From Caballeronia pedi (GTDB taxonomy: Bacteria > Pseudomonadota > Gammaproteobacteria > Burkholderiales > Burkholderiaceae): a DNA stretch of 64,000 bases. Shown one piece after another: positions 25,255-34,179 of the stretch (position 1 is its first letter; each line of letters starts with the position of its first letter). The DNA is taken from assembly GCF_001544915.2 (NCBI RefSeq), contig NZ_FCOE02000006.1:248001-312000 (forward strand), written 5' to 3'. The translations under genes and the position numbers were made by a program. The notes beneath the pieces were generated by a model. That model saw only the letters and a program-made list of their open reading frames with translations. It did no database searches and had not been told where the DNA came from.

Positions 25255-26304
25255 CTAAAACACCGCCGCCGCGATCAACCCGCTCGCAATCCCGAACCCC
25301 ACCACCGCCACCGCGACAAACGCCAGCACACGCGGCGGAAACGACCGCGCCAGCATCGCGAGCGACGGCACGCTGACCGGCGGCAAGGTCATCAACAACG
25401 CACCCGCCGGCCCCGCAGCCATGCCGAGCGACAGCATTGCCTGAATGATCGGCACCTCGCCCGCCGTCGGAATCACGAACAGCGTGCCCGCGACCGCGAA
25501 CGCGACGATCCACAGCATGCCGTTGTCGATATCCGGTCCGATGTGCGGAAAGAGCCACGCGCGCGCCGCGCCGAGCAGCAGCACGAGCACGATGTACTCC
25601 GGCACGAGCCGCAAGGTCATGCGGCCGAGGATCTTGATCCAGCGCGAGAACGCCGTGCCCGGTTCGTCTTCCTCGATCAGCTTCGCGAGCGTCGCGCGCG
25701 ACGCCGCCGCCTGCGCGGGCGTCACCATGCGGTTCACCGCGTAACCGAGTCCGAACACCATCAGCACGCCGAGCACGAGCCGCAAGCCGGTCCACTGCCA
25801 GCCGAGCACGAAGCCCATGAAAACCAGCGCCGCCGGATTGAGCACCGTATTGCCGAGCCAGAACGCGACAGCTGCGCCCGGCGCCGCCTCGCGCGCACGC
25901 AAGCCCGCGACGACCGGCGCCGCGCAGCACGTGCACATCATCCCCGGCAGGGACATCAGGCCACCGTTCACCACGCTGCCGAAGTTATGCTCGCCAAGCG
26001 CGCGCGCGACCCAGCGCGGCGGAATCAGCGCCTGCACCGCCGAGCCGAGCAACAGGCCGAGCACCATCGCCTGCCAGATCGCGCGGCCGTAGGCCATCGC
26101 GTAATCGAGGGCGGCCTGCCACGATGGCTCCGGCGCGCTCGTCGCCGTGCCCATCAGAATCGATTTGCCGATCGAGTGCTGGCTCGCCGCGACGAACGCC
26201 CGGTTGTAGTACGGAAACCATTTCACGTAGAACAGTCCTGCAACGGCGATCAGCAGGAACACCAACCAGCCAAGCGCGACGCGCGGTTGTCGGAGCGTGG
26301 TCAT
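25255..26304 (-). CDS. DUF318/ArsP-type membrane permease
   Basis: A 349-residue permease with about eight membrane segments. The first half ends in a cysteine-bearing motif [16 protein letters not shown], and the paired repeats with FWLGNTVLNPAALVFM and PTAGEVPIIQAMLSLGMAAG are those of the DUF318/ArsP_1 family, which includes exporters of methylated arsenicals and other metalloid compounds. The ATG at 26304 is 12 bases after the selU stop; a TTG at 26319 is possible. The operon with selU hints at a link with selenium, but this is inference only. Confidence 0.85.
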   Translation of the reverse strand: MTTLRQPRVALGWLVFLLIAVAGLFYVKWFPYYNRAFVAASQHSIGKSILMGTATSAPEPSWQAALDYAMAYGRAIWQAMVLGLLLGSAVQALIPPRWVARALGEHNFGSVVNGGLMSLPGMMCTCCAAPVVAGLRAREAAPGAAVAFWLGNTVLNPAALVFMGFVLGWQWTGLRLVLGVLMVFGLGYAVNRMVTPAQAAASRATLAKLIEEDEPGTAFSRWIKILGRMTLRLVPEYIVLVLLLGAARAWLFPHIGPDIDNGMLWIVAFAVAGTLFVIPTAGEVPIIQAMLSLGMAAGPAGALLMTLPPVSVPSLAMLARSFPPRVLAFVAVAVVGFGIASGLIAAAVF

Positions 26305-26315
26305 AGTTTTTTCTT

Positions 26316-27377
26316 TCAAGTGGCGAGTGTCGATTCGAGCTGCGCGAGCAGGGCTTTCGCCTGATCGATGCTGTCCGAATCGTTCGGACGGAACAGCACG
26401 CGGGCCGCATGCGGCAATTCAGTATAGAGCGCCTGATTGCTGCGCCGGTACGCGGGATCGTAATGACGCTCGATCAGCTCGGCGAAGAGCGCGGCGCGCG
26501 CGTTCTCATCGATCAGCCGATGCCAGTGCGCCACGCGCTCGCGACTATGCAGCGCGACGAGCTTCGACAACTGCGCCTTGAAGGACGCGGGATCGTCGAA
26601 GAGATGCGCGTAGTCCTGCAACAGGAACGCGATGCGGTCTTCGCGGCGCGCTTCCACTTGCACGCACGACGCCACGTGGAGCTTGTCGAGCACGGCGTCG
26701 GGCACCGTGATCGAGCCGATGCGCCGCCCCTCCGCTTCGACGAAAACCGGTTTTGCTGCATCGAAGCCGGAAAACGTGTGGACGAGCGCCGAATCGAACG
26801 CCTTCTGCGACGGCTGCGGCCGCCCCGGCAACGCGCCGAGCAAGGAACCGCGATGCGCCGCGAGCCCTTCGAGATCGAGCGTCTGCGCGCCCGCGGCGTC
26901 GAGCGCCTGCAGGAGCCGCGTCTTGCCGCTGCCCGTATGGCCGATCAGCGCGACATAGCGAAAGCGCCCGGGCAGCGTGCCGAGCCGCTCGATCACGTCG
27001 CGCCGGTAGCTCTTGTAGCCGCCTTCCAGTTGACGGGCCTGCCAGCCGATCATGTTGAGCCATGTGGTCATCGCGCCGGAGCGCTTGCCGCCGCGCCAGC
27101 AATAGACGAGCGGGCGCCAGTTGCGCGGCCTGGCCGAGAAGAGCGTATCGAGATGCATCGCGATGTTGCGCGCGACCATCGCCGCGCCGACGCGCGTCGC
27201 CTCGAACGGCGACACTTGCTTGTACATCGTCCCGATGATCACGCGCTCTTCATTGCTGAGCACCGGCGCATTGATCGCGCCGGGAATGTGATCTTCGGCG
27301 AATTCGAGCGGCGTGCGGACATCGACGATTTCGCCGAAATCGCCCAGACGGTCGATGGAAACGAGCAGGTTTTTCAC
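26316..27377 (-). CDS. selU: tRNA 2-selenouridine synthase
   Basis: A 353-residue enzyme (also called MnmH or YbbB) that converts 2-thiouridine at the wobble position of certain tRNAs to 2-selenouridine, via a geranylated intermediate. The N-terminal rhodanese domain has the catalytic Cys93 in VYCWRGGKRSG; the C-terminal part starts with a P-loop GHTGSGKT (146-153). It needs selenophosphate, but selD is not in the window. The gene is the first of a two-gene unit with the DUF318 permease. Confidence 0.95.
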   Translation of the reverse strand: MKNLLVSIDRLGDFGEIVDVRTPLEFAEDHIPGAINAPVLSNEERVIIGTMYKQVSPFEATRVGAAMVARNIAMHLDTLFSARPRNWRPLVYCWRGGKRSGAMTTWLNMIGWQARQLEGGYKSYRRDVIERLGTLPGRFRYVALIGHTGSGKTRLLQALDAAGAQTLDLEGLAAHRGSLLGALPGRPQPSQKAFDSALVHTFSGFDAAKPVFVEAEGRRIGSITVPDAVLDKLHVASCVQVEARREDRIAFLLQDYAHLFDDPASFKAQLSKLVALHSRERVAHWHRLIDENARAALFAELIERHYDPAYRRSNQALYTELPHAARVLFRPNDSDSIDQAKALLAQLESTLAT

Positions 27378-27518
27378 GGGCTACGGACGAGGCTCAGGCT
27401 GAGTCGAGCGAAAAATTATCTCACGCGCTCGCGTTTCGCCCTCGGCGGGTATTTTTGAACGAGGCGCGGCGTGCGCGAAGCGGCTAAAGTGCTTGCATCG
27501 ATCCATTCAGGGGGAGCG

Positions 27519-28895
27519 ATGACTTATCACGAGACGATCGGCGCGCGCCGCTACCGCTTCGACGATCTGAAGACGCTGCTCGCGCGCGCAAGCCCGCGCC
27601 GCTCCGGCGACGAACTCGCGGGCGTCGCGGCGGCGACGGAGGAAGAGCGCGTCGCCGCGAAACTGGCGCTCGCGCAGGTGCCGCTCGCCGCGTTTCTCGC
27701 CGAACCGCTCATTCCCTACGAAGACGACGAAGTCACACGCCTCATCGTCGATACGCATTCGCGCGAGGCCTTCGTGCCGATCGCGCATCTGACGGTCGGC
27801 GAATTCCGCGAATGGCTGCTCGCCGATACGACCGATACCGCCGCGCTCGAACGCATCACGATGGGCGTCACGCCGGAGATGGCCGCCGCCGTCTCCAAGC
27901 TGATGCGCAATCAGGATCTGATTCTCGCCGCGCGCAAGCGCCCGGTCATCACGCGCTTTCGCACGACGATCGGCTTGGCCGGACATCTCTCGGTGCGCCT
28001 TCAGCCGAATCATCCGACCGACGATCCCAAGGGCATCGCCGCATCGATGCTCGACGGCCTGCTCTACGGCTGCGGCGATGCCGTCATCGGCGTGAATCCC
28101 GCCTCCGATTCGCCCGCCGACATCGGCAGACTGCTCGCGATGATGGATGACTTCCGCCAGCGCTACGACGTGCCGATGCAGTCGTGCGTCCTGACCCACG
28201 TGACCAACACGCTCGCGGCGATCGAGCAAGGCGCGCCCGTTGATCTGGTGTTTCAGTCGGTCGCGGGCACCGAACGCGCGAACGCGAGTTTCGGCGTGTC
28301 GCTCGCGCTGCTGGAGGAAGCGCGCGACGCGGCGTTGTCGCTCGGACGCGGCACCGTCGGCGATAACGTCATGTACTTCGAGACCGGGCAAGGCAGCGCG
28401 TTGTCGGCGAACGCGCATCATGGCGTCGATCAGCAGACCTGCGAAGGGCGCGCGTATGCGGTCGCGCGCCGCTTCAGCCCGCTGCTGACGAATACGGTGG
28501 TCGGGTTCATCGGCCCGGAATATCTTTACGACGGGCGGCAGATCATCCGCGCGGGGCTCGAAGATCACTTCTGCGGCAAGCTGCTCGGCGTGCCGATGGG
28601 CTGCGACATCTGTTACACGAACCACGCCGAAGCCGATCAGGACGACATGGACACGCTGCTCACGCTGCTCGGCGTGGCGAACGTCAACTTCATCATGGGC
28701 GTGCCGGGCGCGGACGACGTGATGCTCAACTATCAGAGCACGTCGTTTCATGACGCGCTCTACGTGCGCCGCGTGCTGAACCTGAAACGCGCGCCGGAAT
28801 TCGAAGCATGGCTCGCGAAGATGCGCGTCACCGATGGCCACGGCGACCTCCTCGCGGCAAGCGCGCCGCCTTTGCTCGACTGGATCGACTCATGA
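27519..28895 (+). CDS. eutB: ethanolamine ammonia-lyase large subunit
   Basis: A 458-residue catalytic subunit that turns ethanolamine into acetaldehyde and ammonia with adenosylcobalamin. Conserved stretches include RKRPVITRFRTTIGLAGHLS, LQPNHPTDDPKGIAASMLDG, the active-site segment MYFETGQGSALSANAHHGVD, and GCDICYTNHAEADQDDMD. The start has GGGGGAG five bases upstream. Its stop overlaps the eutC start (ATGA). No microcompartment shell genes are nearby, as in other beta-proteobacterial eutBC units. Confidence 0.96.
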   Translation: MTYHETIGARRYRFDDLKTLLARASPRRSGDELAGVAAATEEERVAAKLALAQVPLAAFLAEPLIPYEDDEVTRLIVDTHSREAFVPIAHLTVGEFREWLLADTTDTAALERITMGVTPEMAAAVSKLMRNQDLILAARKRPVITRFRTTIGLAGHLSVRLQPNHPTDDPKGIAASMLDGLLYGCGDAVIGVNPASDSPADIGRLLAMMDDFRQRYDVPMQSCVLTHVTNTLAAIEQGAPVDLVFQSVAGTERANASFGVSLALLEEARDAALSLGRGTVGDNVMYFETGQGSALSANAHHGVDQQTCEGRAYAVARRFSPLLTNTVVGFIGPEYLYDGRQIIRAGLEDHFCGKLLGVPMGCDICYTNHAEADQDDMDTLLTLLGVANVNFIMGVPGADDVMLNYQSTSFHDALYVRRVLNLKRAPEFEAWLAKMRVTDGHGDLLAASAPPLLDWIDS

Positions 28896-29662
28896 CGAAC
28901 GCCAACGCCTGGGATGCGCTGCGGCGCTTCACCAACGCGCGCATCGCGCTTGGCCGCGCGGGCAGCAGCCTGCCGACGGCGCCCTTGCTCGCGTTCGAAC
29001 TCGCGCATGCGCAGGCGCGCGACGCGGTGCATCAGCCGCTCGACACGGCCGCGCTCGCCGCCACGCTGCGTGCCGCCGGATTCGACACGCTCGATGTGCA
29101 GAGCGCCGCGCCCGATCGTCATCACTATCTGCGTCGCCCGGATCTTGGTCGCATGCTGAACGATGCGAGTGAGGCGCGTCTTGCCGAACAAGCTGCGGCG
29201 AACAGCGATGCGCCCGATCTGCTCTTCATCGCCGCCGATGGTCTCTCGGCTTTCGCCGCGCAACGCCACGTCGTGCCACTGCTCACGCGCGTGCGCGCGA
29301 AACTCCGTGGCTTGAGCGTTGCACCGGTCGTGATCGCGACGCAGGCGCGTGTCGCGCTGGGCGATCGTATCGGTGAGCTTTTACGGGCGCGGATCGTCGT
29401 CGTGATGATCGGCGAGCGGCCGGGACTCAGTTCGCCCGACAGCCTCGGTCTCTATGTGACGTATGCGCCGCGCACGGGCCGCCATGATGCCGAGCGCAAC
29501 TGCATCTCGAATGTGCGGCCCGAAGGACTTGATTACGAAACCGCTGCGTTCAAGTTGACGTGGCTGTTGAACGAAGCGCGCAGGTTGAAGCTCACCGGGG
29601 TCGCGCTCAAGGATCACAGCGGATCGCTGCCGGCGCCGGATGCTGGAATCATCGAAGCCTAG
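28892..29662 (+). CDS. eutC: ethanolamine ammonia-lyase small subunit
   Basis: A 256-residue subunit that helps bind adenosylcobalamin in the EutBC complex. Conserved elements are FTNARIALGRAGSSLPT, PDLLFIAADGLSAFAAQRH, MIGERPGLSSPDSLGLYVTY and ERNCISNVRPEGLDY. The start overlaps eutB. Its TAG stop shares the palindromic bases CTAG (29659-29662) with the stop of the convergent regulator gene. Confidence 0.95.
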   Translation: MTNANAWDALRRFTNARIALGRAGSSLPTAPLLAFELAHAQARDAVHQPLDTAALAATLRAAGFDTLDVQSAAPDRHHYLRRPDLGRMLNDASEARLAEQAAANSDAPDLLFIAADGLSAFAAQRHVVPLLTRVRAKLRGLSVAPVVIATQARVALGDRIGELLRARIVVVMIGERPGLSSPDSLGLYVTYAPRTGRHDAERNCISNVRPEGLDYETAAFKLTWLLNEARRLKLTGVALKDHSGSLPAPDAGIIEA

Positions 29663-31539
29663 ACCCGCAACTTTCGATACAGCGTCGTCCGCGATATCCC
29701 CAGCGCGCGTGCCGTCGCCGATACATTCCCGCCATGCGCCGCAAGCGCAGCCGCCACCGCGCTCGCTTCGATATCGACGAGCCGCGCCCCGCTCGCAGGC
29801 GGTGGTGTCCTGTCGCTCTGCACACATGCCCCGAGTTCATCGACGAAATCATGCGGCAGATGCTCGACGCGAATATGCGTATCGTAATCGTCGAGCATGG
29901 CGCACGCCGTGCGCAGCACATTGCTCAACTGCCGCAAATTCCCCGGCCACGGATGACGCGCGAAAAGCGCGAGCACATCATCGTCGATACTCACGACGCG
30001 CCCCGCGAAACGCTCGTGTCGAACGATCCTGTCGACGACCGCGCGCAGGTCCGTGCGCTCGGCAAGCGGCGGCAGCGTCACCGAAAGACCATTGATCCGG
30101 TAATACAGATCCTCCCGAAACATCCCTTGCGCCACGCGCTCGCGCAACTTGCGATTACTCGCGCAAACGAGCATGAAATCCACCGGCATGGCGCGCGCCG
30201 CGCCAAGCGGCTCGACGACACGTTCCTGCAGCACGCGCAGAAGACGGCTTTGCATCGCGAGCGGCATGTCGCCGATCTCATCGAGAAAGAGCGTGCCGCC
30301 GTTCGCCTGCGCGATCTTGCCCGTCGCGCCGCGCTTCGCCGCGCCCGTAAACGCGCCCTGCGCATAGCCGAACAGCTCGGATTCGATCAGCGTCTCCGGC
30401 AGCGACGCGCAATTCACCGCGACGAACGGCCCCGCGTGACGAGGCGAATCGCTGTGAATCGCGCGCGCGAGCATTTCCTTGCCCGCGCCCGTCTCGCCGC
30501 CGATCAGAATCGGGATGTTCTTGCCGATGACCTTGCGCACACGCGCGACGATGTCGTTCATCTGCGCATCGCCGGTGCAGAGATCGGCGAGCCCCGAGGT
30601 CGTCCGTTCCCTCACGACGACGGCGTTCGTCGTGGCCCGTACGTTCGTCGTGGCCCGTACGTTCGGCGTGAGACGCGCGTTGACATCGACGCTCGCGAAC
30701 ACCACGACGCCGCTATGCAGTTCGAGCCGGCAAGGTGCGTCACCCGACCACGCGATGAGCGCATCGACGCGCTCGCCGAACAGCGTCTCCAGCGTCTGCG
30801 AACGCAGATGCCCCAGTTCGAGCCCGAGCTGGAACTGCGCGCTGCGGTTCGCGCATAGCAAATGGCCGTCGAGATCGAACACGGCGATGCCTTCCATCAG
30901 CGTGCCGAGGAACTCGGGCCGGCTATGAAAGCGGATGCGCAAACCGTCGCCGAACGCGCTCGCGATCAGGCGGTTCTCGATCATCTGCCCGGACATCTTC
31001 ACGAGCGCCATCGTGTGCTGGTGATAGCCGCGACGATCGCCGGTGACGTCGAGCACGCCGGAGAGATTGCCGTGCGGATCGAGGATCGGCACGCTGGAAC
31101 AAGTGAGGAAATGATTGGCGCGCAGATAGTGCTGGTCGCCATGCACGGTGACGGCGGTGCGCTCGGCGATTGTCGTGCCGATCGCGTTCGTGCCCTGATG
31201 CGCCTCGCTCCATACCGCGCCCGCCCGCAGCGCGACTTTTTCGGCGCGGGCGAGAAAGTCGTCGTCGCCGAGCGAATGCAGGATGAGGCCGCTCGCGTCG
31301 GTCAGCGCGATCATGCTGTGCGTGTTCGCGATCTGCGCGTACAGCGTTTCCATCACCGGCAGAGCGTGCGCGAACAGCGCGCGGCTTTCATCGAGCTTGA
31401 CGGCGAGTTCTGCGCCGGAGAGCACGGCGTATTCCGGGCGCATCGTCTCGAACAGGCCGAACGTGGCCGAGCGCTCGTGCGAGTGACGGATGACCTCGCG
31501 TTGCGCAGGCTGCAAGGCCGCGCCGATGGCATGCTGCAT
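29659..31539 (-). CDS. sigma-54-dependent activator (AcoR-like), probable eut regulator
   Basis: A 626-residue enhancer-binding protein. The N-terminal part carries a GAF sensor (about 60-200), then a PAS-like segment, the AAA+ domain (about 320-545) with Walker A GGETGAGKE, the sigma-54 contact GAFTGA and Walker B TLFLDEIGD, and a Fis-type helix-turn-helix at the end (NVSATARALGISRTTLYRKL). The layout is that of AcoR. The start at 31539 has an excellent AAGGAGGAGG; longer in-frame starts exist. Placed convergent with eutBC, it is a likely regulator of ethanolamine use, by context. Confidence 0.92.
   Translation of the reverse strand: MQHAIGAALQPAQREVIRHSHERSATFGLFETMRPEYAVLSGAELAVKLDESRALFAHALPVMETLYAQIANTHSMIALTDASGLILHSLGDDDFLARAEKVALRAGAVWSEAHQGTNAIGTTIAERTAVTVHGDQHYLRANHFLTCSSVPILDPHGNLSGVLDVTGDRRGYHQHTMALVKMSGQMIENRLIASAFGDGLRIRFHSRPEFLGTLMEGIAVFDLDGHLLCANRSAQFQLGLELGHLRSQTLETLFGERVDALIAWSGDAPCRLELHSGVVVFASVDVNARLTPNVRATTNVRATTNAVVVRERTTSGLADLCTGDAQMNDIVARVRKVIGKNIPILIGGETGAGKEMLARAIHSDSPRHAGPFVAVNCASLPETLIESELFGYAQGAFTGAAKRGATGKIAQANGGTLFLDEIGDMPLAMQSRLLRVLQERVVEPLGAARAMPVDFMLVCASNRKLRERVAQGMFREDLYYRINGLSVTLPPLAERTDLRAVVDRIVRHERFAGRVVSIDDDVLALFARHPWPGNLRQLSNVLRTACAMLDDYDTHIRVEHLPHDFVDELGACVQSDRTPPPASGARLVDIEASAVAAALAAHGGNVSATARALGISRTTLYRKLRV
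30625..30660. repeat. two tandem 18-bp units inside the activator gene
   Basis: The 18-bp unit at 30625-30642 is repeated exactly at 30643-30660. It stays in frame and adds a duplicated VRATTN hexapeptide in the linker between the PAS-like segment and the AAA+ domain, so it changes linker length without breaking the protein. Confidence 0.9.
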
Positions 31540-31632
31540 CGCCTCCTCCTTTTGGTTCATCGCAACGTGCGTCGTCGCGTGAATGTCTCCTCGGGGCAAT
31601 GTAACACCGTCGTGACGTGGCGGTCGATTCGA

Positions 31633-31658
31633 GGAAGCACGCGGGTGCGCGTGCTTCC
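31633..31658. other. 11-bp perfect hairpin downstream of the DUF1328 gene
   Basis: GGAAGCACGCG (31633-31643) pairs with its complement (31648-31658) over a 4-nt loop. It lies 8 bases past the DUF1328 stop and may end that transcript, but no T-run follows. Confidence 0.5.
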
Positions 31659-31666
31659 CGCGATCG

Positions 31667-31840
31667 CTACAGCACCAGCGACCCCGCCGTGATCGCGATC
31701 ACCAGGAACACGACGAACAGGATCAGGAAGATGAAGAAGCAGATCTTGGCGATGCCCGCCGCGCCCGACGACACGCGCGTAAAGCCGAAAAAGCCGGCGA
31801 CGACGGAGATGACCGCGAAAAGAATGGCGAGCTTGAGCAT
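31667..31840 (-). CDS. DUF1328-family small membrane protein
   Basis: A 57-residue protein starting [20 protein letters not shown] with two membrane helices (about 3-20 and 31-52) separated by the family loop [12 protein letters not shown]. It matches the YtjA/DUF1328 pattern, small inner-membrane proteins often under stress control whose function is not known. It stands alone between the activator and opgC. Confidence 0.88.
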   Translation of the reverse strand: MLKLAILFAVISVVAGFFGFTRVSSGAAGIAKICFFIFLILFVVFLVIAITAGSLVL

Positions 31841-31950
31841 GGCAGGTCCGGTTTTGTTGTGATGACTCTTGCCTGCAAGGCGCGTGCCGCGTCGCGCTTT
31901 TGTTGATGGTTGCGGGCTGGAAAGACCGTTAGTTGCGTGACTCGCACGAA

Positions 31951-31978
31951 TAAAAAGCGGGCGGCGAACCGCCCGCTT
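31951..31978 (-). terminator. intrinsic terminator of opgC
   Basis: AAGCGGGCGG (31955-31964) pairs with its complement at 31969-31978 over a CGAA/TTCG tetraloop. On the minus strand it is followed by TTTATTCG, 9 bases after the opgC stop. Confidence 0.88.
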
Positions 31979-31987
31979 CGCTCGGAC

Positions 31988-33139
31988 TCAGCGCAGGCGA
32001 TTGTCCGTCGCCGCAACGGTCGCGGGGGCGGGGGCTTTGGCTAGTACAGGCACCGGCTTTCGCGTACCGAGCCAGTTGGCGATCCCCTCTTGCACACGCG
32101 GCACGGCGAGCAGCGCGCCGATGGCGATCGCATCGGCGGCGAGCCCGGCCGGCACGTTGATGAGGCCATCGGTCAGCGTGAACAGGATCGAATCGACGAC
32201 GAGCGAAATCACCGTGCCGGCGACGAACGACACCATGCCGGCACGCCCCAACGCGCCGACCCACGGCAGCCGTCGCGCCACGGCCTTGACGACGCCATAC
32301 CGCGCGAGATTCGCCGCGACCCAAGCGATAGCGAGGAAATTCACGACGCGCGGGCCGGCCAGATCGCGCTTGAAGGCGCTGTCCAGCACGGGCGGCAGCA
32401 CCAGCAGTTTGTAATACGCCATGCCGGCGATCAGCGCGACGGCGCCCGCGCTCACGATCCAGCCAAAGCGGTTCGCGCTCACGCGCTGATAAACCGGCTG
32501 GCAACGCGCCAGCACGCCGAGCACGAACATCAACTGCCATGCGGCGGGATTGAAGTCCCAGAGGTTGTCGTCGACGGAAGGCAGGTATTCGCCGATCTGC
32601 GCCCCGAAAGCCCATAGCGCGAGGCTCAGACCCAGCAGGAGCCACGGCTTGCTGCGCGCAAGCGGCAGCACGACCGGCACGGCGAGCGCAAACAGCGCGT
32701 ACATGGGCAGCACGGCGGCGAGATAAGGCTGACGCTCGAACGTGAGGATCTGCGCAATCGACGCAACCGGCTCCGACACGAAACTGTCGAGATCATGCAG
32801 CGCCAGATTCGGCGCGTGGCCGAAAAAGGGCCGCAGCAGGAAGGACGCGACGAGCATGAGCACGGCGGTGACGAGAAACGCGCGGTACAGTTCGAACGCG
32901 CGCCTGACGAAGCGCATGCGCGCCGCGTGCTCGGAGCGGCGCGCGGCCAGCGACACATACGCCGTCGCCGTAGCGAAGCCGCCGAGGAAGACGAACACTT
33001 CGGCGGCGTCGTTCAGCGCGAACGAATGCAGCGTGAAGCGCGACAACATGCTGCCGCCGATATGATCGACGACGATGATCAGCAGAACCAGTCCCCGGAA
33101 GAAGTCCAGCTCGATGAGACGTTGTGATTTTTGCTGCAT
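31988..33139 (-). CDS. opgC: OpgC-family membrane protein
   Basis: A 383-residue inner-membrane protein with about ten segments. The start RLIELDFFRGLVLLIIVVDH is the OpgC/acyltransferase-3-like signature with a conserved Asp-His pair. OpgC succinylates osmoregulated periplasmic glucans; related proteins act on other glycans. opgGH are not in the window, so the family name is firm but the acceptor is inferred. A strong terminator follows. Confidence 0.85.
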   Translation of the reverse strand: MQQKSQRLIELDFFRGLVLLIIVVDHIGGSMLSRFTLHSFALNDAAEVFVFLGGFATATAYVSLAARRSEHAARMRFVRRAFELYRAFLVTAVLMLVASFLLRPFFGHAPNLALHDLDSFVSEPVASIAQILTFERQPYLAAVLPMYALFALAVPVVLPLARSKPWLLLGLSLALWAFGAQIGEYLPSVDDNLWDFNPAAWQLMFVLGVLARCQPVYQRVSANRFGWIVSAGAVALIAGMAYYKLLVLPPVLDSAFKRDLAGPRVVNFLAIAWVAANLARYGVVKAVARRLPWVGALGRAGMVSFVAGTVISLVVDSILFTLTDGLINVPAGLAADAIAIGALLAVPRVQEGIANWLGTRKPVPVLAKAPAPATVAATDNRLR

Positions 33140-33401
33140 GCGGCTTCGCGTGATGTCCTGCGGCGACAGGAGATTGGACGGCGGCCGCGGGCACGCGGCA
33201 CGAAAGCATAGGAGTTTACCCGTAAATGACGCAGTGCATCATCAGAAGAAGCGCAAATAAACGTTTCTAATCCGGTATTTGTGGCCGATTCGCCAGTTGT
33301 GCCGACAAAATCCTTCGATCTCTTCAGAAGGTTTCAAGTTCCTTTCATTTCTGGCGATTCTCAGGCTAATATCACGCCCTCACCGTCGAACCCTCGTGAA
33401 C

Positions 33402-34157
33402 ATGGACTATCTCGTCGCTCTCCTCGCCGATCCCGCAGCCTGGGCCGCCCTCGCGACGCTCGTCGTCATGGAGGTCGTGCTTGGCATCGACAACCTGATT
33501 TTCATCTCGATCCTGACCAACAAGCTGCCCGTCGCGCATCGGGCGCGCGCGCAGCGGATCGGCATCGGGCTGGCGCTCGTGATGCGGCTGGGTCTGCTCG
33601 GCACGGTCGCGCTGATCGTGCGCCTCACGGCGCCGATCTTCGAAGCGTTCGGCCACGGCTTTTCGTGGCGCGATCTGATCCTGATCGCGGGCGGCGTGTT
33701 TCTCGTCTGGAAAGCGACGACGGAAATCCACCATCACGTCGCGCTCGACACCGGTGACCACGCCGGAACCGAATCCGGCGCGAGCCTGACACCGCTGTCG
33801 GCGATCGGCCAGATCCTGCTGCTCGATCTCGTGTTTTCGATCGACAGCATCGTGACGGCGGTCGGCATGACCGAGCACATTCCGATCATGTTCGTCGCGG
33901 TGATCGCCGCCGTGACCGTGATGCTGTTCGCGGCGGGGCCGCTGTCGCGCTTCATCGAACGCAACCCGACGATCGTCATGCTCGCGCTCGGCTTCCTGCT
34001 CGTGATCGGGATGACGCTGGTCGCCGAAGGCTTCGGCACGCACGTACCGAAAGGCTATATCTATGCGGCGATGGCGTTCTCGGCGCTGGTGGAAGGGTTG
34101 AACATGCTGGCGCGGCGCGCGAAGGGGCGGCGAGCCCCCCGCGAAAACGTTCGATGA
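33402..34157 (+). CDS. TerC-family integral membrane protein
   Basis: A 251-residue TerC/Alx-type membrane protein with about seven segments. Signature motifs are [20 protein letters not shown] in the first segments and [20 protein letters not shown] in the middle, each holding an Asp in the membrane. Family members affect tellurium resistance, manganese export or loading of secreted metalloproteins. The ATG at 33402 is taken; an in-frame GTG lies two codons before. The ribosome-binding site is weak. Confidence 0.9.
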   Translation: MDYLVALLADPAAWAALATLVVMEVVLGIDNLIFISILTNKLPVAHRARAQRIGIGLALVMRLGLLGTVALIVRLTAPIFEAFGHGFSWRDLILIAGGVFLVWKATTEIHHHVALDTGDHAGTESGASLTPLSAIGQILLLDLVFSIDSIVTAVGMTEHIPIMFVAVIAAVTVMLFAAGPLSRFIERNPTIVMLALGFLLVIGMTLVAEGFGTHVPKGYIYAAMAFSALVEGLNMLARRAKGRRAPRENVR

Positions 34158-34179
34158 AACGCTCGCCTGCGCAGATTAA

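Noticed and set aside
27481..27497. Possible -24/-12 sigma-54 promoter before eutB (GGC ... TTGCA)
   Set aside because: The spacing between the GG and GC elements is 11 bases instead of 10, and the -24 box is poor; not strong enough to list.
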